64,000 nt of DNA from positions 2,294,001-2,358,000 of the forward strand of contig NZ_CP117866.1 in assembly GCF_028736035.1 (NCBI RefSeq), in the 5' to 3' direction. The stretch's first letter is position 1; the number at the start of each line of letters is the position of its first letter. Positions 29,151 through 38,317 of this stretch are shown here, piece after piece. The notes under the pieces were generated by a model, which saw only the letters and a list, made by a program, of their open reading frames with translations, had not been told where the DNA came from and made no database searches. The position numbers were made by a program, and so were the translations under genes. Source of the DNA: Streptomyces sp. T12 (lineage in GTDB: Bacteria; Actinomycetota; Actinomycetes; Streptomycetales; Streptomycetaceae).

Positions 29151-29684
29151 ATGACCACCAACACCCCGGCACTCCTCCCCGACGGCCGCCCCATCCCCCT
29201 CCTGACCGGCGACGAGCTCCCGATGCTCGAAAGCTGGCTCGCCTTCCATCGCGCCACCCTGGAGCTCAAGTGCGCGGAGCTGGGCGACGCGCAGTTACGG
29301 CTCGCTTCCGCCGAGCCGTCGGAGCTGACGTTGCTCGGGCTCGTGCAGCACCTCGCCGAGTGTGAGCGGAACTGGTTCCAGCGGGTGGTGGGTGGGCTCG
29401 ACGTGCCGCCGGTGTACGGGGAGGGGAACGAGAGCGGGTACGCCCTCGATGCCGGGCGCGGGATCGGCGAGGCGCTCTCGGTGTGGCGGCGGGAGATCGC
29501 GCGGGGGCGGGAGGTGTGTGCCGGGCGGGCGCTGGAGAGCGTGGGGCGGATCGGGGACGGGCCGATGGCCGGGGTCGAGGTCAGTCTGCGGTGGGTGCTC
29601 ATTCACATGATCGAGGAGTACGCACGGCACAACGGCCACGCCGACATTCTGCGGGAGCGCATCGACGGAGTTACCGGAGCCTGA
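29151..29684 (+). CDS. DinB/DUF664-like protein
   Basis: A 177 aa helical-bundle protein of the DinB-like / DUF664 group, seen in [37 protein letters not shown] and [25 protein letters not shown]. The spaced histidines ([22 protein letters not shown]) are the usual metal ligands of this fold. Related Streptomyces proteins are linked to mycothiol- or bacillithiol-dependent transferases, but most lack a known reaction. The ATG has no Shine-Dalgarno and may be read from a leaderless or near-leaderless transcript. Confidence 0.85.
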   Translation: MTTNTPALLPDGRPIPLLTGDELPMLESWLAFHRATLELKCAELGDAQLRLASAEPSELTLLGLVQHLAECERNWFQRVVGGLDVPPVYGEGNESGYALDAGRGIGEALSVWRREIARGREVCAGRALESVGRIGDGPMAGVEVSLRWVLIHMIEEYARHNGHADILRERIDGVTGA

Positions 29685-29991
29685 ATTCGACGTAATTCTT
29701 GAATTCCCTTCAAGGGCAGCTTCCCATTCTCTTCTGCCCGCTTTTTCCAGACCTAAACGCAAAGATTCCGCGAACACCAACCGGAGGAATTCGGGCAGGT
29801 CTCGTGGAAGTTACATGGCTGTGACGCGTTCCACATCGTGCCCCTTTTCGTGCGGTATTATCCGGACAGAACGGTGTGATTCACCCCCATATCGCGCCGC
29901 GCCTCACGCCCGCGTGATAACACATCCCGACCTCACACGTAACCCCTCACGGCCATGCAATTTCGAATTTCCCTCGGTAAATTCAATTCGC
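29685..29991 (+). other. AT-rich intergenic leader before ectA
   Basis: This 307-bp stretch has no convincing gene. It is visibly richer in A/T than anything around it. It contains CTTGAA-TTCCC-TTCAAG (29698-29714), a weak GGGCAG/CTGCCC hairpin followed by a T run (29714-29745), a TATTAT box (29856-29861) with no clear -35, and TTCGAATTT-like tracts up to the ectA ATG. Its composition suggests a regulatory region for osmotic control of ectoine synthesis; the specific sites are not proven. Confidence 0.6.
29714..29745 (+). terminator. Weak intrinsic terminator after the DinB-like gene
   Basis: GGGCAG (29714-29719) pairs with CTGCCC (29734-29739), followed by GCTTTTT. The stem is only 6 bp with a 14-base loop, but the T run is rare in this genome. 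Confidence 0.4.
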
Positions 29992-30498
29992 ATGACTGCC
30001 GCACAAGCAGACCTGCAAATCGACCGTCCGGCGGTGGCTGACGGGGCCGCGCTGTGGCGGATTGCCAGAGACTCCAAGGCCCTCGACCTCAACTCGTCGT
30101 ACAGCTATCTGCTGTGGTGCCGCGACTTCGCCGACACCTCGGCCGTCGCCCGCGACGAGAGCGGGGAGCCGGTCGGCTTCGTCACCGGGTACGTACGGCC
30201 GGATCGTCCGCACACCCTGCTCGTCTGGCAGGTGGCCGTGGACGACGCGCACCGCGGCCGCGGGCTCGCCGCCGCGCTGCTCGACGGGCTCGTCGCACGA
30301 GTCGGCGGCGAGTACGGCGTCACGAGCGTCGAGACCACCATCACCCCGGGCAACACCGCCTCCGAGCGGCTGTTCGGCTCCTTCGCGGAGCGGCACGGTG
30401 CCGCCCTGGAGCGCGAGGTGCTGTTCGACGCCGGCCTGTTCCCCGACGGGCCGCACGACCCCGAAGTCCTCTACCGCATCGGTCCCCTCTCCCTCTGA
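29992..30498 (+). CDS. ectA: L-2,4-diaminobutyrate acetyltransferase EctA
   Basis: EctA acetylates the gamma-amino group of L-2,4-diaminobutyrate with acetyl-CoA, the second step of ectoine synthesis. The 168 aa GNAT protein has LDLNSSYSYLLWCRDF, a family hallmark, and the acetyl-CoA-binding AHRGRGLAAALLDG. The frame extends upstream to 29815, but MTAAQADLQIDRP is the usual N-terminus, and the extra part lies in the AT-rich leader. No ribosome site precedes the ATG. It is the first gene of ectABCD. Confidence 0.95.
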   Translation: MTAAQADLQIDRPAVADGAALWRIARDSKALDLNSSYSYLLWCRDFADTSAVARDESGEPVGFVTGYVRPDRPHTLLVWQVAVDDAHRGRGLAAALLDGLVARVGGEYGVTSVETTITPGNTASERLFGSFAERHGAALEREVLFDAGLFPDGPHDPEVLYRIGPLSL

Positions 30499-30529
30499 CC
30501 TCCCCCCACGCAACGAGGAGCGATTCGTC

Positions 30530-31801
30530 GTGACCATCACCCAGCCCGACCTCAGCGTCTTCGAGACCCTGGAGTCCGAGGTACGCAGCTACTGCCGCGG
30601 CTGGCCCACCGTCTTCGACCGCGCGCGCGGCAGCCGCATGTACGACGAGGACGGCCACGAGTATCTGGACTTCTTCGCCGGGGCCGGCTCCCTGAACTAC
30701 GGGCACAACAACCCCGTCCTGAAACGGGCGTTGATCGACTACCTGGAGCGGGACGGCGTCACGCACGGGCTCGACATGTCCACCAGCGCCAAGCGCGCCT
30801 TCCTTGAGTCCTTCCAGAACATCGTGCTGCGCCCGCGTGACCTGCCCTACAAGGTCATGTTCCCGGGTCCGACGGGTACGAACGCCGTCGAGTCGGCGCT
30901 GAAGCTGGCGCGGAAGGTGAAGGGGCGCGAGGCCATCGTCTCGTTCACCAACGCCTTCCACGGGATGTCGCTGGGCTCGCTCGCCGTCACCGGCAACGCC
31001 TTCAAGCGGGCCGGCGCCGGGATCCCGCTCGTGCACGGCACGCCCATGCCGTTCGACAACTACTTCGACGGCACGGTCGAGGACTTCCTGTGGTTCGAGC
31101 GGCTCCTGGACGACCAGGGCTCGGGCCTCAACAAGCCGGCCGCCGTGATCGTGGAGACCGTGCAGGGCGAGGGCGGCATCAACGTCGCCCGCAAGGAGTG
31201 GCTGCGCGCGCTCGCCGAGCTGTGCGAGCGGCAGGACATGCTGCTCATCGTCGACGACATCCAGATGGGGTGCGGACGGACCGGTGCCTTCTTCTCCTTC
31301 GAGGAGGCGGGCATCACCCCGGACATCGTCACCGTGTCCAAGTCCATCAGCGGCTACGGCCTTCCCATGTCGCTGTGCCTGTTCAAGCCCGAGCTGGACA
31401 TCTGGGAGCCGGGTGAGCACAACGGCACCTTCCGCGGCAACAACCCCGCCTTCGTCACGGCCACCGCCGCCCTGGAGCAGTACTGGGCGGACGGGTCCGC
31501 GATGGAGAAGCAGACCCGGGCGCGCGGCGAGCAGGTCGAGCAGGCGCTCATCTCCATCACCGAGGAGAACCTCGCCGACGTGAAGGAGTACCGCGGGCGC
31601 GGGCTCGTGTGGGGCCTGGAGTTCCGCGACAAGGAGCGCGCCGGACGGGTGGCGCACCGAGCCTTCGAACTCGGGCTGCTCATCGAGACGTCGGGCCCCG
31701 AGAGCGAGGTCGTGAAGCTGCTTCCGGCACTCACGATCACCCCGGAGGAGCTGGACGAGGGACTCAGTGTCCTCGCCCGCGCCATCCGGGAAACCATCTG
31801 A
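30530..31801 (+). CDS. ectB: Diaminobutyrate-2-oxoglutarate transaminase EctB
   Basis: EctB makes L-2,4-diaminobutyrate from L-aspartate semialdehyde and glutamate, the first committed step of ectoine synthesis. The 423 aa class III aminotransferase shows the PLP-phosphate region [31 protein letters not shown], and the Schiff-base lysine in [16 protein letters not shown] 30530 is preceded by GAGGAG at 30516-30521. The upstream open frame overlapping ectA is a shadow. Thirty-one bases separate it from ectA. Confidence 0.97.
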   Translation: MTITQPDLSVFETLESEVRSYCRGWPTVFDRARGSRMYDEDGHEYLDFFAGAGSLNYGHNNPVLKRALIDYLERDGVTHGLDMSTSAKRAFLESFQNIVLRPRDLPYKVMFPGPTGTNAVESALKLARKVKGREAIVSFTNAFHGMSLGSLAVTGNAFKRAGAGIPLVHGTPMPFDNYFDGTVEDFLWFERLLDDQGSGLNKPAAVIVETVQGEGGINVARKEWLRALAELCERQDMLLIVDDIQMGCGRTGAFFSFEEAGITPDIVTVSKSISGYGLPMSLCLFKPELDIWEPGEHNGTFRGNNPAFVTATAALEQYWADGSAMEKQTRARGEQVEQALISITEENLADVKEYRGRGLVWGLEFRDKERAGRVAHRAFELGLLIETSGPESEVVKLLPALTITPEELDEGLSVLARAIRETI

Positions 31802-31829
31802 AACACCACCTAGGAGGCATCGCAGCACC

Positions 31830-32234
31830 GTGATCGTCCGTTCGTTCAAGGACATCGAAGGAACCGACCGCCATGTGAAATCGGCGTCCGGCACCTGGGA
31901 GAGCAAGCGCATCGTCCTCGCCAAGGAGAAGGTCGGCTTCTCCCTGCACGAGACGATCCTGTACGCGGGTACGGAGACGTCGATGTGGTACGCGAACCAC
32001 ATCGAGGCCGTCGTCTGCGTCGAGGGCGAGGCCGAGCTGACCGACCACGAGACCGGGCGGACGCACGCGATCACGCCCGGGACCATGTACCTCCTGGACG
32101 GGCACGAGAGGCACACGCTGCGGATCAAGGAGGACTTCCGCTGCCTCTGCGTCTTCAACCCGCCCGTGACCGGCCGGGAGGACCACGACGAGAACGGCGT
32201 GTACCCGCTGCTCACCGAGCCCGAGGAGGTGTGA
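31830..32234 (+). CDS. ectC: L-ectoine synthase EctC
   Basis: EctC closes the ring of N-gamma-acetyl-diaminobutyrate to ectoine. The 134 aa cupin protein has [20 protein letters not shown] and the [17 protein letters not shown] segment, containing the metal-binding histidines and glutamate of the cupin core. TAGGAGG (31811-31817) precedes GTG 31830. It is read just after ectB and seven bases before ectD. Confidence 0.97.
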   Translation: MIVRSFKDIEGTDRHVKSASGTWESKRIVLAKEKVGFSLHETILYAGTETSMWYANHIEAVVCVEGEAELTDHETGRTHAITPGTMYLLDGHERHTLRIKEDFRCLCVFNPPVTGREDHDENGVYPLLTEPEEV

Positions 32235-32241
32235 GAAACCC

Positions 32242-33144
32242 ATGACCACCGGCATGACCGCAAACGTCACCGATCTCTACCCCAGCCGCGGCGCCACCGA
32301 GGTGTCGACCCCGCGACAGGACCCCGTCGTGTGGGGCTCCCCCGAAACCCCCGGCCCGATCGCGACCACCGAGCTGCAGTCCTTCGAGCGCGACGGCTTC
32401 CTCGCCATCGACCAGCTCATCACCGAGGACGAGGTCGCGGTCTACGCGCAGGAGCTGGAGCGGCTGGTCACCGACCCCGGGATCCGTGCGGACGAGCGCT
32501 CGATCATCGAGCCGCAGTCCAAGGAGATCCGGTCCGTCTTCGAAGTGCACAGGATCAGTGAGGTGTTCGCCTCTCTGGTGCGCGACGAGCGGGTGGTCGG
32601 CCGGGCGCGGCAGATCCTCGGCTCGGACGTGTACGTCCACCAGTCGCGGATCAACGTCAAGCCGGGCTTCGGGGCCAGCGGCTTCTACTGGCACTCCGAC
32701 TTCGAGACCTGGCACGCCGAGGACGGTCTGCCGAACATGCGGACGGTGTCCGTCTCGATCGCGCTGACCGAGAACTACGACACCAACGGCGGGCTCATGA
32801 TCATGCCCGGCTCGCACCGCACGTTCCTGGGCTGCGCGGGTGCCACGCCGAAGGACAACTACAAGAAGTCCCTGCAGATGCAGGACGCGGGCACGCCGTC
32901 CGACGAGGCGCTGACCAAGATGGCCTCCGAGTACGGCATCAAGCTCTTCACGGGCAGGGCCGGTTCGGCGACCTGGTTCGACTGCAACTGCATGCACGGC
33001 TCCGGCGACAACATCACGCCGTTCCCGCGCAGCAACGTGTTCATCGTGTTCAACAGCGTGGAGAACGCGGCCGTCGAGCCCTTCGCGGCTCCCGTACGGC
33101 GGCCGGAGTTCATCGGCGCGAGGGACTTCACGCCGGTGAAGTGA
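32242..33144 (+). CDS. ectD: Ectoine 5-hydroxylase EctD
   Basis: EctD is a non-haem Fe(II)/2-oxoglutarate dioxygenase that converts ectoine to 5-hydroxyectoine. The 300 aa protein carries the iron ligands in FYWHSDFETWHAEDG (His and Asp) and the distal His in NCMHGSGDN. It also has the strongly conserved NMRTVSVSIALTENY and PGSHRTFLG. GAGGTGTGAG before the ATG overlaps the ectC stop region. Its presence means the cell can make hydroxyectoine, useful against heat and desiccation. Only three bases separate its end from the convergent anti-sigma gene. Confidence 0.97.
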   Translation: MTTGMTANVTDLYPSRGATEVSTPRQDPVVWGSPETPGPIATTELQSFERDGFLAIDQLITEDEVAVYAQELERLVTDPGIRADERSIIEPQSKEIRSVFEVHRISEVFASLVRDERVVGRARQILGSDVYVHQSRINVKPGFGASGFYWHSDFETWHAEDGLPNMRTVSVSIALTENYDTNGGLMIMPGSHRTFLGCAGATPKDNYKKSLQMQDAGTPSDEALTKMASEYGIKLFTGRAGSATWFDCNCMHGSGDNITPFPRSNVFIVFNSVENAAVEPFAAPVRRPEFIGARDFTPVK

Positions 33145-33147
33145 TCC

Positions 33148-34149
33148 TCACAGCCACGCCAGCGACGCGGCCGTCTCCAGTACGTTCCGTACGGCGGCCG
33201 CGTCGCCCGTGGCACCCCTCGGCACCGCCTCCGGGGCGTATCGTCCGCCGACCAGGAGGCAGAAGTCGACGGGATCCAGGGCGAGTTCGGCGGCCACCGG
33301 CTCGTCCTCGGACCCCAGCACCCACTCCTCGCCCCCGGTGACCGAGAAGAGCACCGGGGGCGCGGTGGTGCCCAGGGCCAGGCCGAGGACGCGTACGGCG
33401 AGGCGGATCAGCTGGTGAAGGTGCTCCTGGGGCGGGGGTGGGACGGCGATGCCGAGTGCGCGGCCGATGTCGTCGGTGTGGATCCACGTCTCGAAGCCGC
33501 GCACCAGGAAGTGGTCTGCGACGGGCAGCCGCAGCCCCATCAACGTCACGGCGCGCGCTGCGAGTTCGGCGTCCCGAGCCTCGGGCGTCGCGAGCAACTC
33601 GCCCGCCTGCGCGGCCCAGTCGGCCACGGTCTCCCCGGGCGTACGGCCGTGCTCGTGCGCGATGACCTCGGCGGTACGGCGTTCCCAGGCGTCCTCCCAG
33701 CCCGTGCCCTCGTCGATCCGCGAGCCCGGCACGCGGGAGCCGACACCGAGCCGTCCTGCCAGATGCTCGTCGGCGGCGAGGAGGTGGGCGACGGTGGCAT
33801 GCACGTCCCAGTCGTGCACGACCGGCGTGGCCCAGCGCCCCTCCAGCGCGGGCAGCAACGCCCTCAGCCCGGCGACGGCGGCGGCGTAGGGGGCGGCGTG
33901 CGCGGCGACGCGGGCGGCGGCGGGGCGGGTGCGGAGGGCGAGGGACAGTGCGCCGTCGGCCGACCCCGCCGGGACCTTCGGCGCCGGCCCCTCCAGCAGT
34001 CGTACCGTCTCCCGCAGCCGTGCCGCCTGAGCCGCGCAGGTCTCGCACTCGGCGAGGTGCGGCAGGACCGTCTCCTCGTCGGCCGGGGCGAGGGCGTCGA
34101 AGGCCCAGGCGGCCAGCAGGTCACGTACGACCTCGTGATCGTCGGTCAT
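33148..34149 (-). CDS. Zinc-finger anti-sigma protein with maleylpyruvate-isomerase-like domain
   Basis: A 333 aa protein with two parts. Residues about 1-50 form a zinc-binding anti-sigma domain with HLAECETC, the HxxxCxxC pattern (H31, C35, C38). Residues about 75-330 resemble mycothiol-dependent maleylpyruvate isomerase/DinB bundles (HDWDVHATVAHLLAADEHLAGRL, MGLRLPVADHFLVRGFETWIHTDDIGRA). No membrane helix is seen, so it should be soluble. It follows the sigma factor gene by 64 bases. The likely role is to hold the sigma factor, perhaps releasing it on thiol or oxidative stress; this is inferred from the domain pair. Confidence 0.82.
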   Translation of the reverse strand: MTDDHEVVRDLLAAWAFDALAPADEETVLPHLAECETCAAQAARLRETVRLLEGPAPKVPAGSADGALSLALRTRPAAARVAAHAAPYAAAVAGLRALLPALEGRWATPVVHDWDVHATVAHLLAADEHLAGRLGVGSRVPGSRIDEGTGWEDAWERRTAEVIAHEHGRTPGETVADWAAQAGELLATPEARDAELAARAVTLMGLRLPVADHFLVRGFETWIHTDDIGRALGIAVPPPPQEHLHQLIRLAVRVLGLALGTTAPPVLFSVTGGEEWVLGSEDEPVAAELALDPVDFCLLVGGRYAPEAVPRGATGDAAAVRNVLETAASLAWL

Positions 34150-34213
34150 CGCACGCCTCCTCCTCCCTGTGCCCCCTGCCCGTTCTCCTGCCCGGCGCGC
34201 ACCCCTCTCGCCA

Positions 34214-34831
34214 TCATGCGCCCCTTTCGAGCGCCGGGTCCGGTGGGTCGGCCAAAGTCTCGGCCAGGGTACGCAGGGCGGTGCGCAGCCGGGTCTTGGC
34301 CGTGCCCTCGGGGATGCCCAGCTCCACGGCGGCCTGCCGGTAGGTGCGGCCCGCGAAGTAGGCGAGGTGGACGACCTCGCGTTGGGGCTGCGGGAGTTCG
34401 GCGAGGGCGGTGTGCAGCAGCAGGGAGCGCTCCCGGTCGACGACCGTCTCGTCGGGGCCGGGACCGGCGTCGGGGATGGCCTGGAGCGCCGAGTCGTCGG
34501 CTCCGGCGTCCTTGCGGTGCCTGGCCTCGCCGCGCACCCAGTCCACAGCCCGCCGGTGGGCGAGCATGGACAGCCAGCCACGCAGCGAGCCGCGGCGCGC
34601 GTCGAAGGCGTACGGCCTGCTCCACAGCTGGGCGAAGACCTCCTGCGCCACGTCCTCGGCGGCGGCCGGAGAGCGGGTGACGCGCACGGCGACCCGCCGC
34701 ACCAGCCCGCCGTACGCCGTGTACACCTCGGCCAGCGCGGACTCGTCGCCGTACACCAGCCGCCGGTGCACCTCCGCGTCGGCAGGCGGCTGTACGGACG
34801 TATCGCCCGTGGACTCCACCGGCACCACCAC
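34214..34831 (-). CDS. ECF RNA polymerase sigma factor
   Basis: A 205 aa group 4 sigma factor. Region 2 (about residues 25-95) includes AAAEDVAQEVFAQLWSRPYAFD and RGSLRGWLSMLAHRRAVDWVR; region 4 (about 140-195) includes LPQPQREVVHLAYFAGRTYRQAAVELGIPEGTAKTRLRTALRTL. It resembles the SigK/SigL-like group whose partners are zinc anti-sigma factors. That is consistent with the next gene. The start is GTG 34831 (a second GTG follows); AGGAAAGG lies upstream. Confidence 0.92.
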   Translation of the reverse strand: MVVPVESTGDTSVQPPADAEVHRRLVYGDESALAEVYTAYGGLVRRVAVRVTRSPAAAEDVAQEVFAQLWSRPYAFDARRGSLRGWLSMLAHRRAVDWVRGEARHRKDAGADDSALQAIPDAGPGPDETVVDRERSLLLHTALAELPQPQREVVHLAYFAGRTYRQAAVELGIPEGTAKTRLRTALRTLAETLADPPDPALERGA

Positions 34832-34876
34832 CCCTGGTGCCTTTCCTAGCGTCCCCGACGGGCCCGCGCCAGTGGT

Positions 34877-35929
34877 TCAGGCGGACAGGGCGTCCAGCAG
34901 CCGGTCGACATCCTCGGGTGTGTTGTAGAGGTGGAAGGAGGCGCGCAGGTTGCCCGCGCGGTCGGAGACCTCGATCCCGGCCGCGCTCAGCTCGGGCTGG
35001 CGGTGGCCGAGTCCGGGCACGGACACGATGGCCGAGCCGGGCGCGGGCACCGGTGCCTGGCCGAGGCCGGCGAGACCGGCCCGGAAGCGGTCGGCGAGGG
35101 CGAGGTCATGGGCGCGTACGGCGTCCACGCCGAGTTCCTCCAGGAGTTCGAGGGAGCGGCGCAGTCCCGCGAAGCTGAACAGGGCCGGGGGCAGGTCGAA
35201 CCGCCGGGCGGAGTGGGCGAGTTCGGTGACCGGGCCGTAGCAGCTGTCCCAGGGGCTCTCCCCGGCGACCCAGCCGGCCAGGATCGGCAGCAGCCCGCCG
35301 AAGTCCTCCGGCACGACGAGGAAGCCCGCGCCGTGCGGGCCCATCAGCCACTTGTAACAGACGGTCACGGTGAAGTCGTTCGCGTCGGCCTCCATCGGCA
35401 GCCAGGCGCCTGCTTGGGAGACGTCGATGTACGTACGGGCGCCGTGTTCGCGGGCCGCCTCGCGCAGGGCGGGCAGGTCGGCGATCCGGCCGTCGGCGGA
35501 CTGCGCGGCGCTGACCGCGACGAGCGCGGTGCCGGGCCGCACGGACTCGGCGAGCCGCTCCAGGGGCACGATGCGCACCTTGAGGTCGCCGCGGGTGTGG
35601 AAGGGGTTCACGACGGAGGTGAAGTCGTCCTCGGCGGTGAGGACTTCGGCGCCCGCGGGCAGCGAGGCGGCGACCAGCCCGGTGTAGGCGGCGACGGACG
35701 AACCCGCCGCCACCCGCTCGACGGGGACGCCGGCCAGCCGGGCGAAGGCGGCCCGGGCGGCCTCCACGTCCGCGTGCAGCGGGCCCAGTGGCCTGCCCTC
35801 GGCCCGCATGCGTGCCGCCTCGGTGACAGCGGCCACGGTGCGGGCCGGGAGCAGCCCGGTGCTCGCGGTGTTCAAATAGACGTTCTTCGGGGCGAACTCG
35901 GCACGGACGAGGCTCTCGAAGGTCTCCAT
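34877..35929 (-). CDS. Class V aminotransferase / selenocysteine-lyase-like PLP protein
   Basis: A 350 aa class V PLP enzyme related to the CsdA/kynureninase-like branch. It shows VYLNTASTGLLP at the start, the PLP aspartate in TYIDVSQAGAWLP (D169), and the Schiff-base lysine in VCYKWLMGPHG (K193). The C-terminal ASFHLYNTPEDVDRLLDAL is the usual end of the family. No SufU/SufS-type neighbours are present, so a role in Fe-S assembly is unlikely, and the substrate is unknown. The promoter region carries TAAGC-AAC-GCTTA at 35989-36001. Confidence 0.82.
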   Translation of the reverse strand: METFESLVRAEFAPKNVYLNTASTGLLPARTVAAVTEAARMRAEGRPLGPLHADVEAARAAFARLAGVPVERVAAGSSVAAYTGLVAASLPAGAEVLTAEDDFTSVVNPFHTRGDLKVRIVPLERLAESVRPGTALVAVSAAQSADGRIADLPALREAAREHGARTYIDVSQAGAWLPMEADANDFTVTVCYKWLMGPHGAGFLVVPEDFGGLLPILAGWVAGESPWDSCYGPVTELAHSARRFDLPPALFSFAGLRRSLELLEELGVDAVRAHDLALADRFRAGLAGLGQAPVPAPGSAIVSVPGLGHRQPELSAAGIEVSDRAGNLRASFHLYNTPEDVDRLLDALSA

Positions 35930-35988
35930 GGGTCCACTGTGGGCCCTGAAGACCTCTCAGTCCATTACGACTCTTTACGTGGTTTCGC

Positions 35989-36001
35989 TAAGCAACGCTT
36001 A
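35989..36001. promoter_or_regulatory. Short palindrome upstream of the class V aminotransferase
   Basis: TAAGC-AAC-GCTTA has perfect 5-base arms and lies 60-72 bases before the gene start in a locally AT-rich stretch. It may be an operator; nothing identifies the protein. Confidence 0.3.
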
Positions 36002-36028
36002 TAGATCGGCCCCGACCTGCGCACTTGT

Positions 36029-36745
36029 TCAGTGCTGCGGCACCGCGCAGCCATCCGGACCGCACGCGTCCGCGTCACCCTGCTCGATCAGCGTCAGCGG
36101 CGGCCGCTCGCCCCACGCCTGCGTCAGCGCCTGCTGGAAGACCTCGGCGGGCTGGGCGCCGGAGACGCCGAACTTGCGGTCGAGGACGAAGAACGGCACG
36201 CCGCTCGCGCCGAGCTGGGCGGCCTCGCGCTCGTCGGCGCGCACGTCGTCGGCGTAGGCGTTCGGGTCGGCGAGGACCTTGCGGACGTCGTCGGCGTCGA
36301 GCCCGGCCGCGACGGCCAGCTCCACGAGCCGCTCGTCGCCCTCGGAGAAGACGGACCGCTCCTCGGCGAAGTTCGCCCGGTAGAGGAGCTGGATCAGCTC
36401 GTCCTGCTTGCCGTGCTCCTTGGCGAGGTGCAGCAGCCGGTGCATGTCGAAGGTGTTGCCGTGGTCACGGCCCTCGGTGCGGTAGTCGAGCCCCTCCGCG
36501 GCGGCCTGCGCGCCGAGGTTCTCCTCGCCGGCCTGGGCCTGCGCCGCGCTCATGCCGTACTTCCTGGTGAGCATGGTGATCACGGGCTGGATGTCGCCCT
36601 TGGCGCGCCCGGGGTCCAGCTCGAACGAGCGGTGCACCACCTCGACCTGGTCGCGGTGCGGGAAGGCCTCGAGCGCCTTCTCGAAGCGGGCCTTGCCCAC
36701 GTAGCACCAGGGGCAGGCGATGTCGCTCCAGATCTCGACGCGCAT
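36029..36745 (-). CDS. DsbA-family oxidoreductase (FrnE-like)
   Basis: A 238 aa thioredoxin-fold protein with the active-site motif CPWC (residues 11-14, in SDIACPWCYVGK) and the cis-proline region SGVPFFVLD. It has no signal peptide, so it works in the cytoplasm, like the FrnE/polyketide-associated DsbA subfamily. The C-terminal CGPDGCAVPQH adds a second CX4C pair, seen in many actinobacterial homologues. ATG 36745 has GGAGAGAG nine bases upstream; the longer frame to 36943 is not needed. Confidence 0.9.
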   Translation of the reverse strand: MRVEIWSDIACPWCYVGKARFEKALEAFPHRDQVEVVHRSFELDPGRAKGDIQPVITMLTRKYGMSAAQAQAGEENLGAQAAAEGLDYRTEGRDHGNTFDMHRLLHLAKEHGKQDELIQLLYRANFAEERSVFSEGDERLVELAVAAGLDADDVRKVLADPNAYADDVRADEREAAQLGASGVPFFVLDRKFGVSGAQPAEVFQQALTQAWGERPPLTLIEQGDADACGPDGCAVPQH

Positions 36746-36821
36746 GTCTGTGGCTCTCTCCAGCTCGTACGGATACGGAGGCTCTCTCCGCCCCTGTACG
36801 TGAACGTTCAAATAGCCGCGT

Positions 36822-37325
36822 TCATTCCCCGGCCACGCAGAAGCGCAGGAACAGGTGGTGGTCGCCGTCGGCGGGCGGGTTCTCCGGGTCCGGGAGCCAG
36901 CCCTGGCGGGCGTAGAAGGCCTGGGCGCGCCGGTTGTCGACATGCACGTCGAGGACGGCAGTGCGTTTGCCGTCGGCCCGCCACTCCTCGACGCAGGCCG
37001 TGTGCAGGGCCGTACCGACGCCGCCGCGCCAGTGGTCGGGGTCGACGTGGAACTGGAAGAGCTTGACCGCGTCCGCGGCGCCGCCCTCCGGGGTGCGAAA
37101 GGAGGCGAGCGCGATGATCCGGCCCTGCTCGACCACGCACAGGACGTGTCCGTCGGGCCGCTCGACGGCGCTGCGCCAGGCGCCGTGCCAGTCGGTGCCG
37201 TCGTCCGGGGCGCCGTCGGGGTAGTACGTCGCCCGCGCCCGGGCGTGCAGCGTGACGATGGACTCCACCTCGGCGGGCACGGCGGTGCGGATGACCCTGC
37301 CCGGCTTGACTCGGTCGCTGATCAT
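36822..37325 (-). CDS. GNAT-family N-acetyltransferase
   Basis: A 167 aa GNAT protein with the acetyl-CoA loop HWRGGVGTALHTACVEEW and the C-terminal AQAFYARQGW. The acceptor is unknown. The ATG overlaps the stop of the AraC-type regulator as ATGA (37322-37325), so the pair is co-translated. The regulator may control it, or it may modify a small molecule that the regulator senses. The open frame continues upstream only as a shadow. Confidence 0.88.
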   Translation of the reverse strand: MISDRVKPGRVIRTAVPAEVESIVTLHARARATYYPDGAPDDGTDWHGAWRSAVERPDGHVLCVVEQGRIIALASFRTPEGGAADAVKLFQFHVDPDHWRGGVGTALHTACVEEWRADGKRTAVLDVHVDNRRAQAFYARQGWLPDPENPPADGDHHLFLRFCVAGE

Positions 37326-38317
37326 GCAACGGAGGACGTGACCGCCGGCGCTCCGGTTCCGAGGCGGCTGAACTGCGCCCGATAGGCGCTGGGCGTCAGG
37401 CCGGTGCGCCGCACGAGATGCCCCCGCAGCGAGTCGGCCGTGCCCAGACCGCAGCCGTGGGCCACCTGGTCCATGGGCAGGGCGGTGGTCTCCAGCAGCT
37501 CCTTGGCGCGCTCGATGCGCTGGTGGAGCAGCCACTGCAGCGGGCTCACCCCGCTCTCGGCGTGGAAGCGGCGGGTGAGGGTGCGGACGCTGACGCCGGC
37601 GTGGCGGGCCAGGTCGGTGAGGGTGAGCGGCTTGTCGAGGTTGCGCATGGCCCAGCCGCGGGTGTCGGCGCAGGCGGTGCCGCGCTCGGGCGGCAGCGGG
37701 GTCTGCGTGAACTGGGTCTGGCCGCCGGGTCGTACGGGCGCGACGAGGGCGCGCCGGGCGACCTCGTTGGCGACGGCGGCGCCGTAGTCGGTGCGGATGA
37801 TGTGCAGGCACAGGTCGATGCCGGCGGCGTAGCCGGAGGAGGTCACGTACGGTCCGTCCTGCACGTACAGCACGTCGCCGCACAGGTCGACGTGCGGGTA
37901 CCGGCGGCGCAGCTCCTCGGCGTGCGCCCAGTACGTGGTGGCCCGGCGCCCGTGCAGCAGGCCGGCCTCGGCGAGCTGGAAGGTGCCCGTGCACAGGGAG
38001 GCGATCCGCTTGCCGCCGTCGGCCGCCTCGCGCACGGCGGTGACGATCCGCGGCTCCGGCTCGAAGGGTTCCCCGGTCCCCGCGACGAGCACCGTGTCCG
38101 CCTCCCGCACGGCGTCGAGGCCGCGGCGCACATACAGGTCGAGGCCGCCGGTGGTGGGCACCGGTCCCGGCTCGGCCGCGCAGATGACCACCTCGTAACC
38201 GGGCCGCCCGGCCACCTCCACCTTGCCGAACAGCATCTCCGGGATGGCGAGGTTGAACATCGAGACGGGCGAGGGCGCGACGACGGCGATGCGGTGCGGG
38301 GCGTGCGGCTGGGGCAT
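37322..38317 (-). CDS. GlxA-type AraC-family regulator with DJ-1/PfpI domain
   Basis: A 331 aa regulator. Residues about 10-190 form a DJ-1/PfpI (amidase-like) domain with the elbow cysteine in RIASLCTGTFQLAEAG. The C-terminal 100 residues are an AraC helix-turn-helix pair (LTLTDLARHAGVSVRTLTRRF, MDQVAHGCGLGTADSLRGHL). ATG 38317 is chosen because GGAGG sits eight bases upstream (CGGAGGTTCTGGCC); the ATG at 38338 has no ribosome site. It is divergent from the MFS gene, and the 62-bp gap is a natural place for shared control. Confidence 0.9.
   Translation of the reverse strand: MPQPHAPHRIAVVAPSPVSMFNLAIPEMLFGKVEVAGRPGYEVVICAAEPGPVPTTGGLDLYVRRGLDAVREADTVLVAGTGEPFEPEPRIVTAVREAADGGKRIASLCTGTFQLAEAGLLHGRRATTYWAHAEELRRRYPHVDLCGDVLYVQDGPYVTSSGYAAGIDLCLHIIRTDYGAAVANEVARRALVAPVRPGGQTQFTQTPLPPERGTACADTRGWAMRNLDKPLTLTDLARHAGVSVRTLTRRFHAESGVSPLQWLLHQRIERAKELLETTALPMDQVAHGCGLGTADSLRGHLVRRTGLTPSAYRAQFSRLGTGAPAVTSSVA

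Noticed and set aside
30341..32263. A 640-codon - strand frame opposite ectB and ectC
   Set aside because: No recognisable domain, and it lies entirely under strongly conserved ectoine genes.
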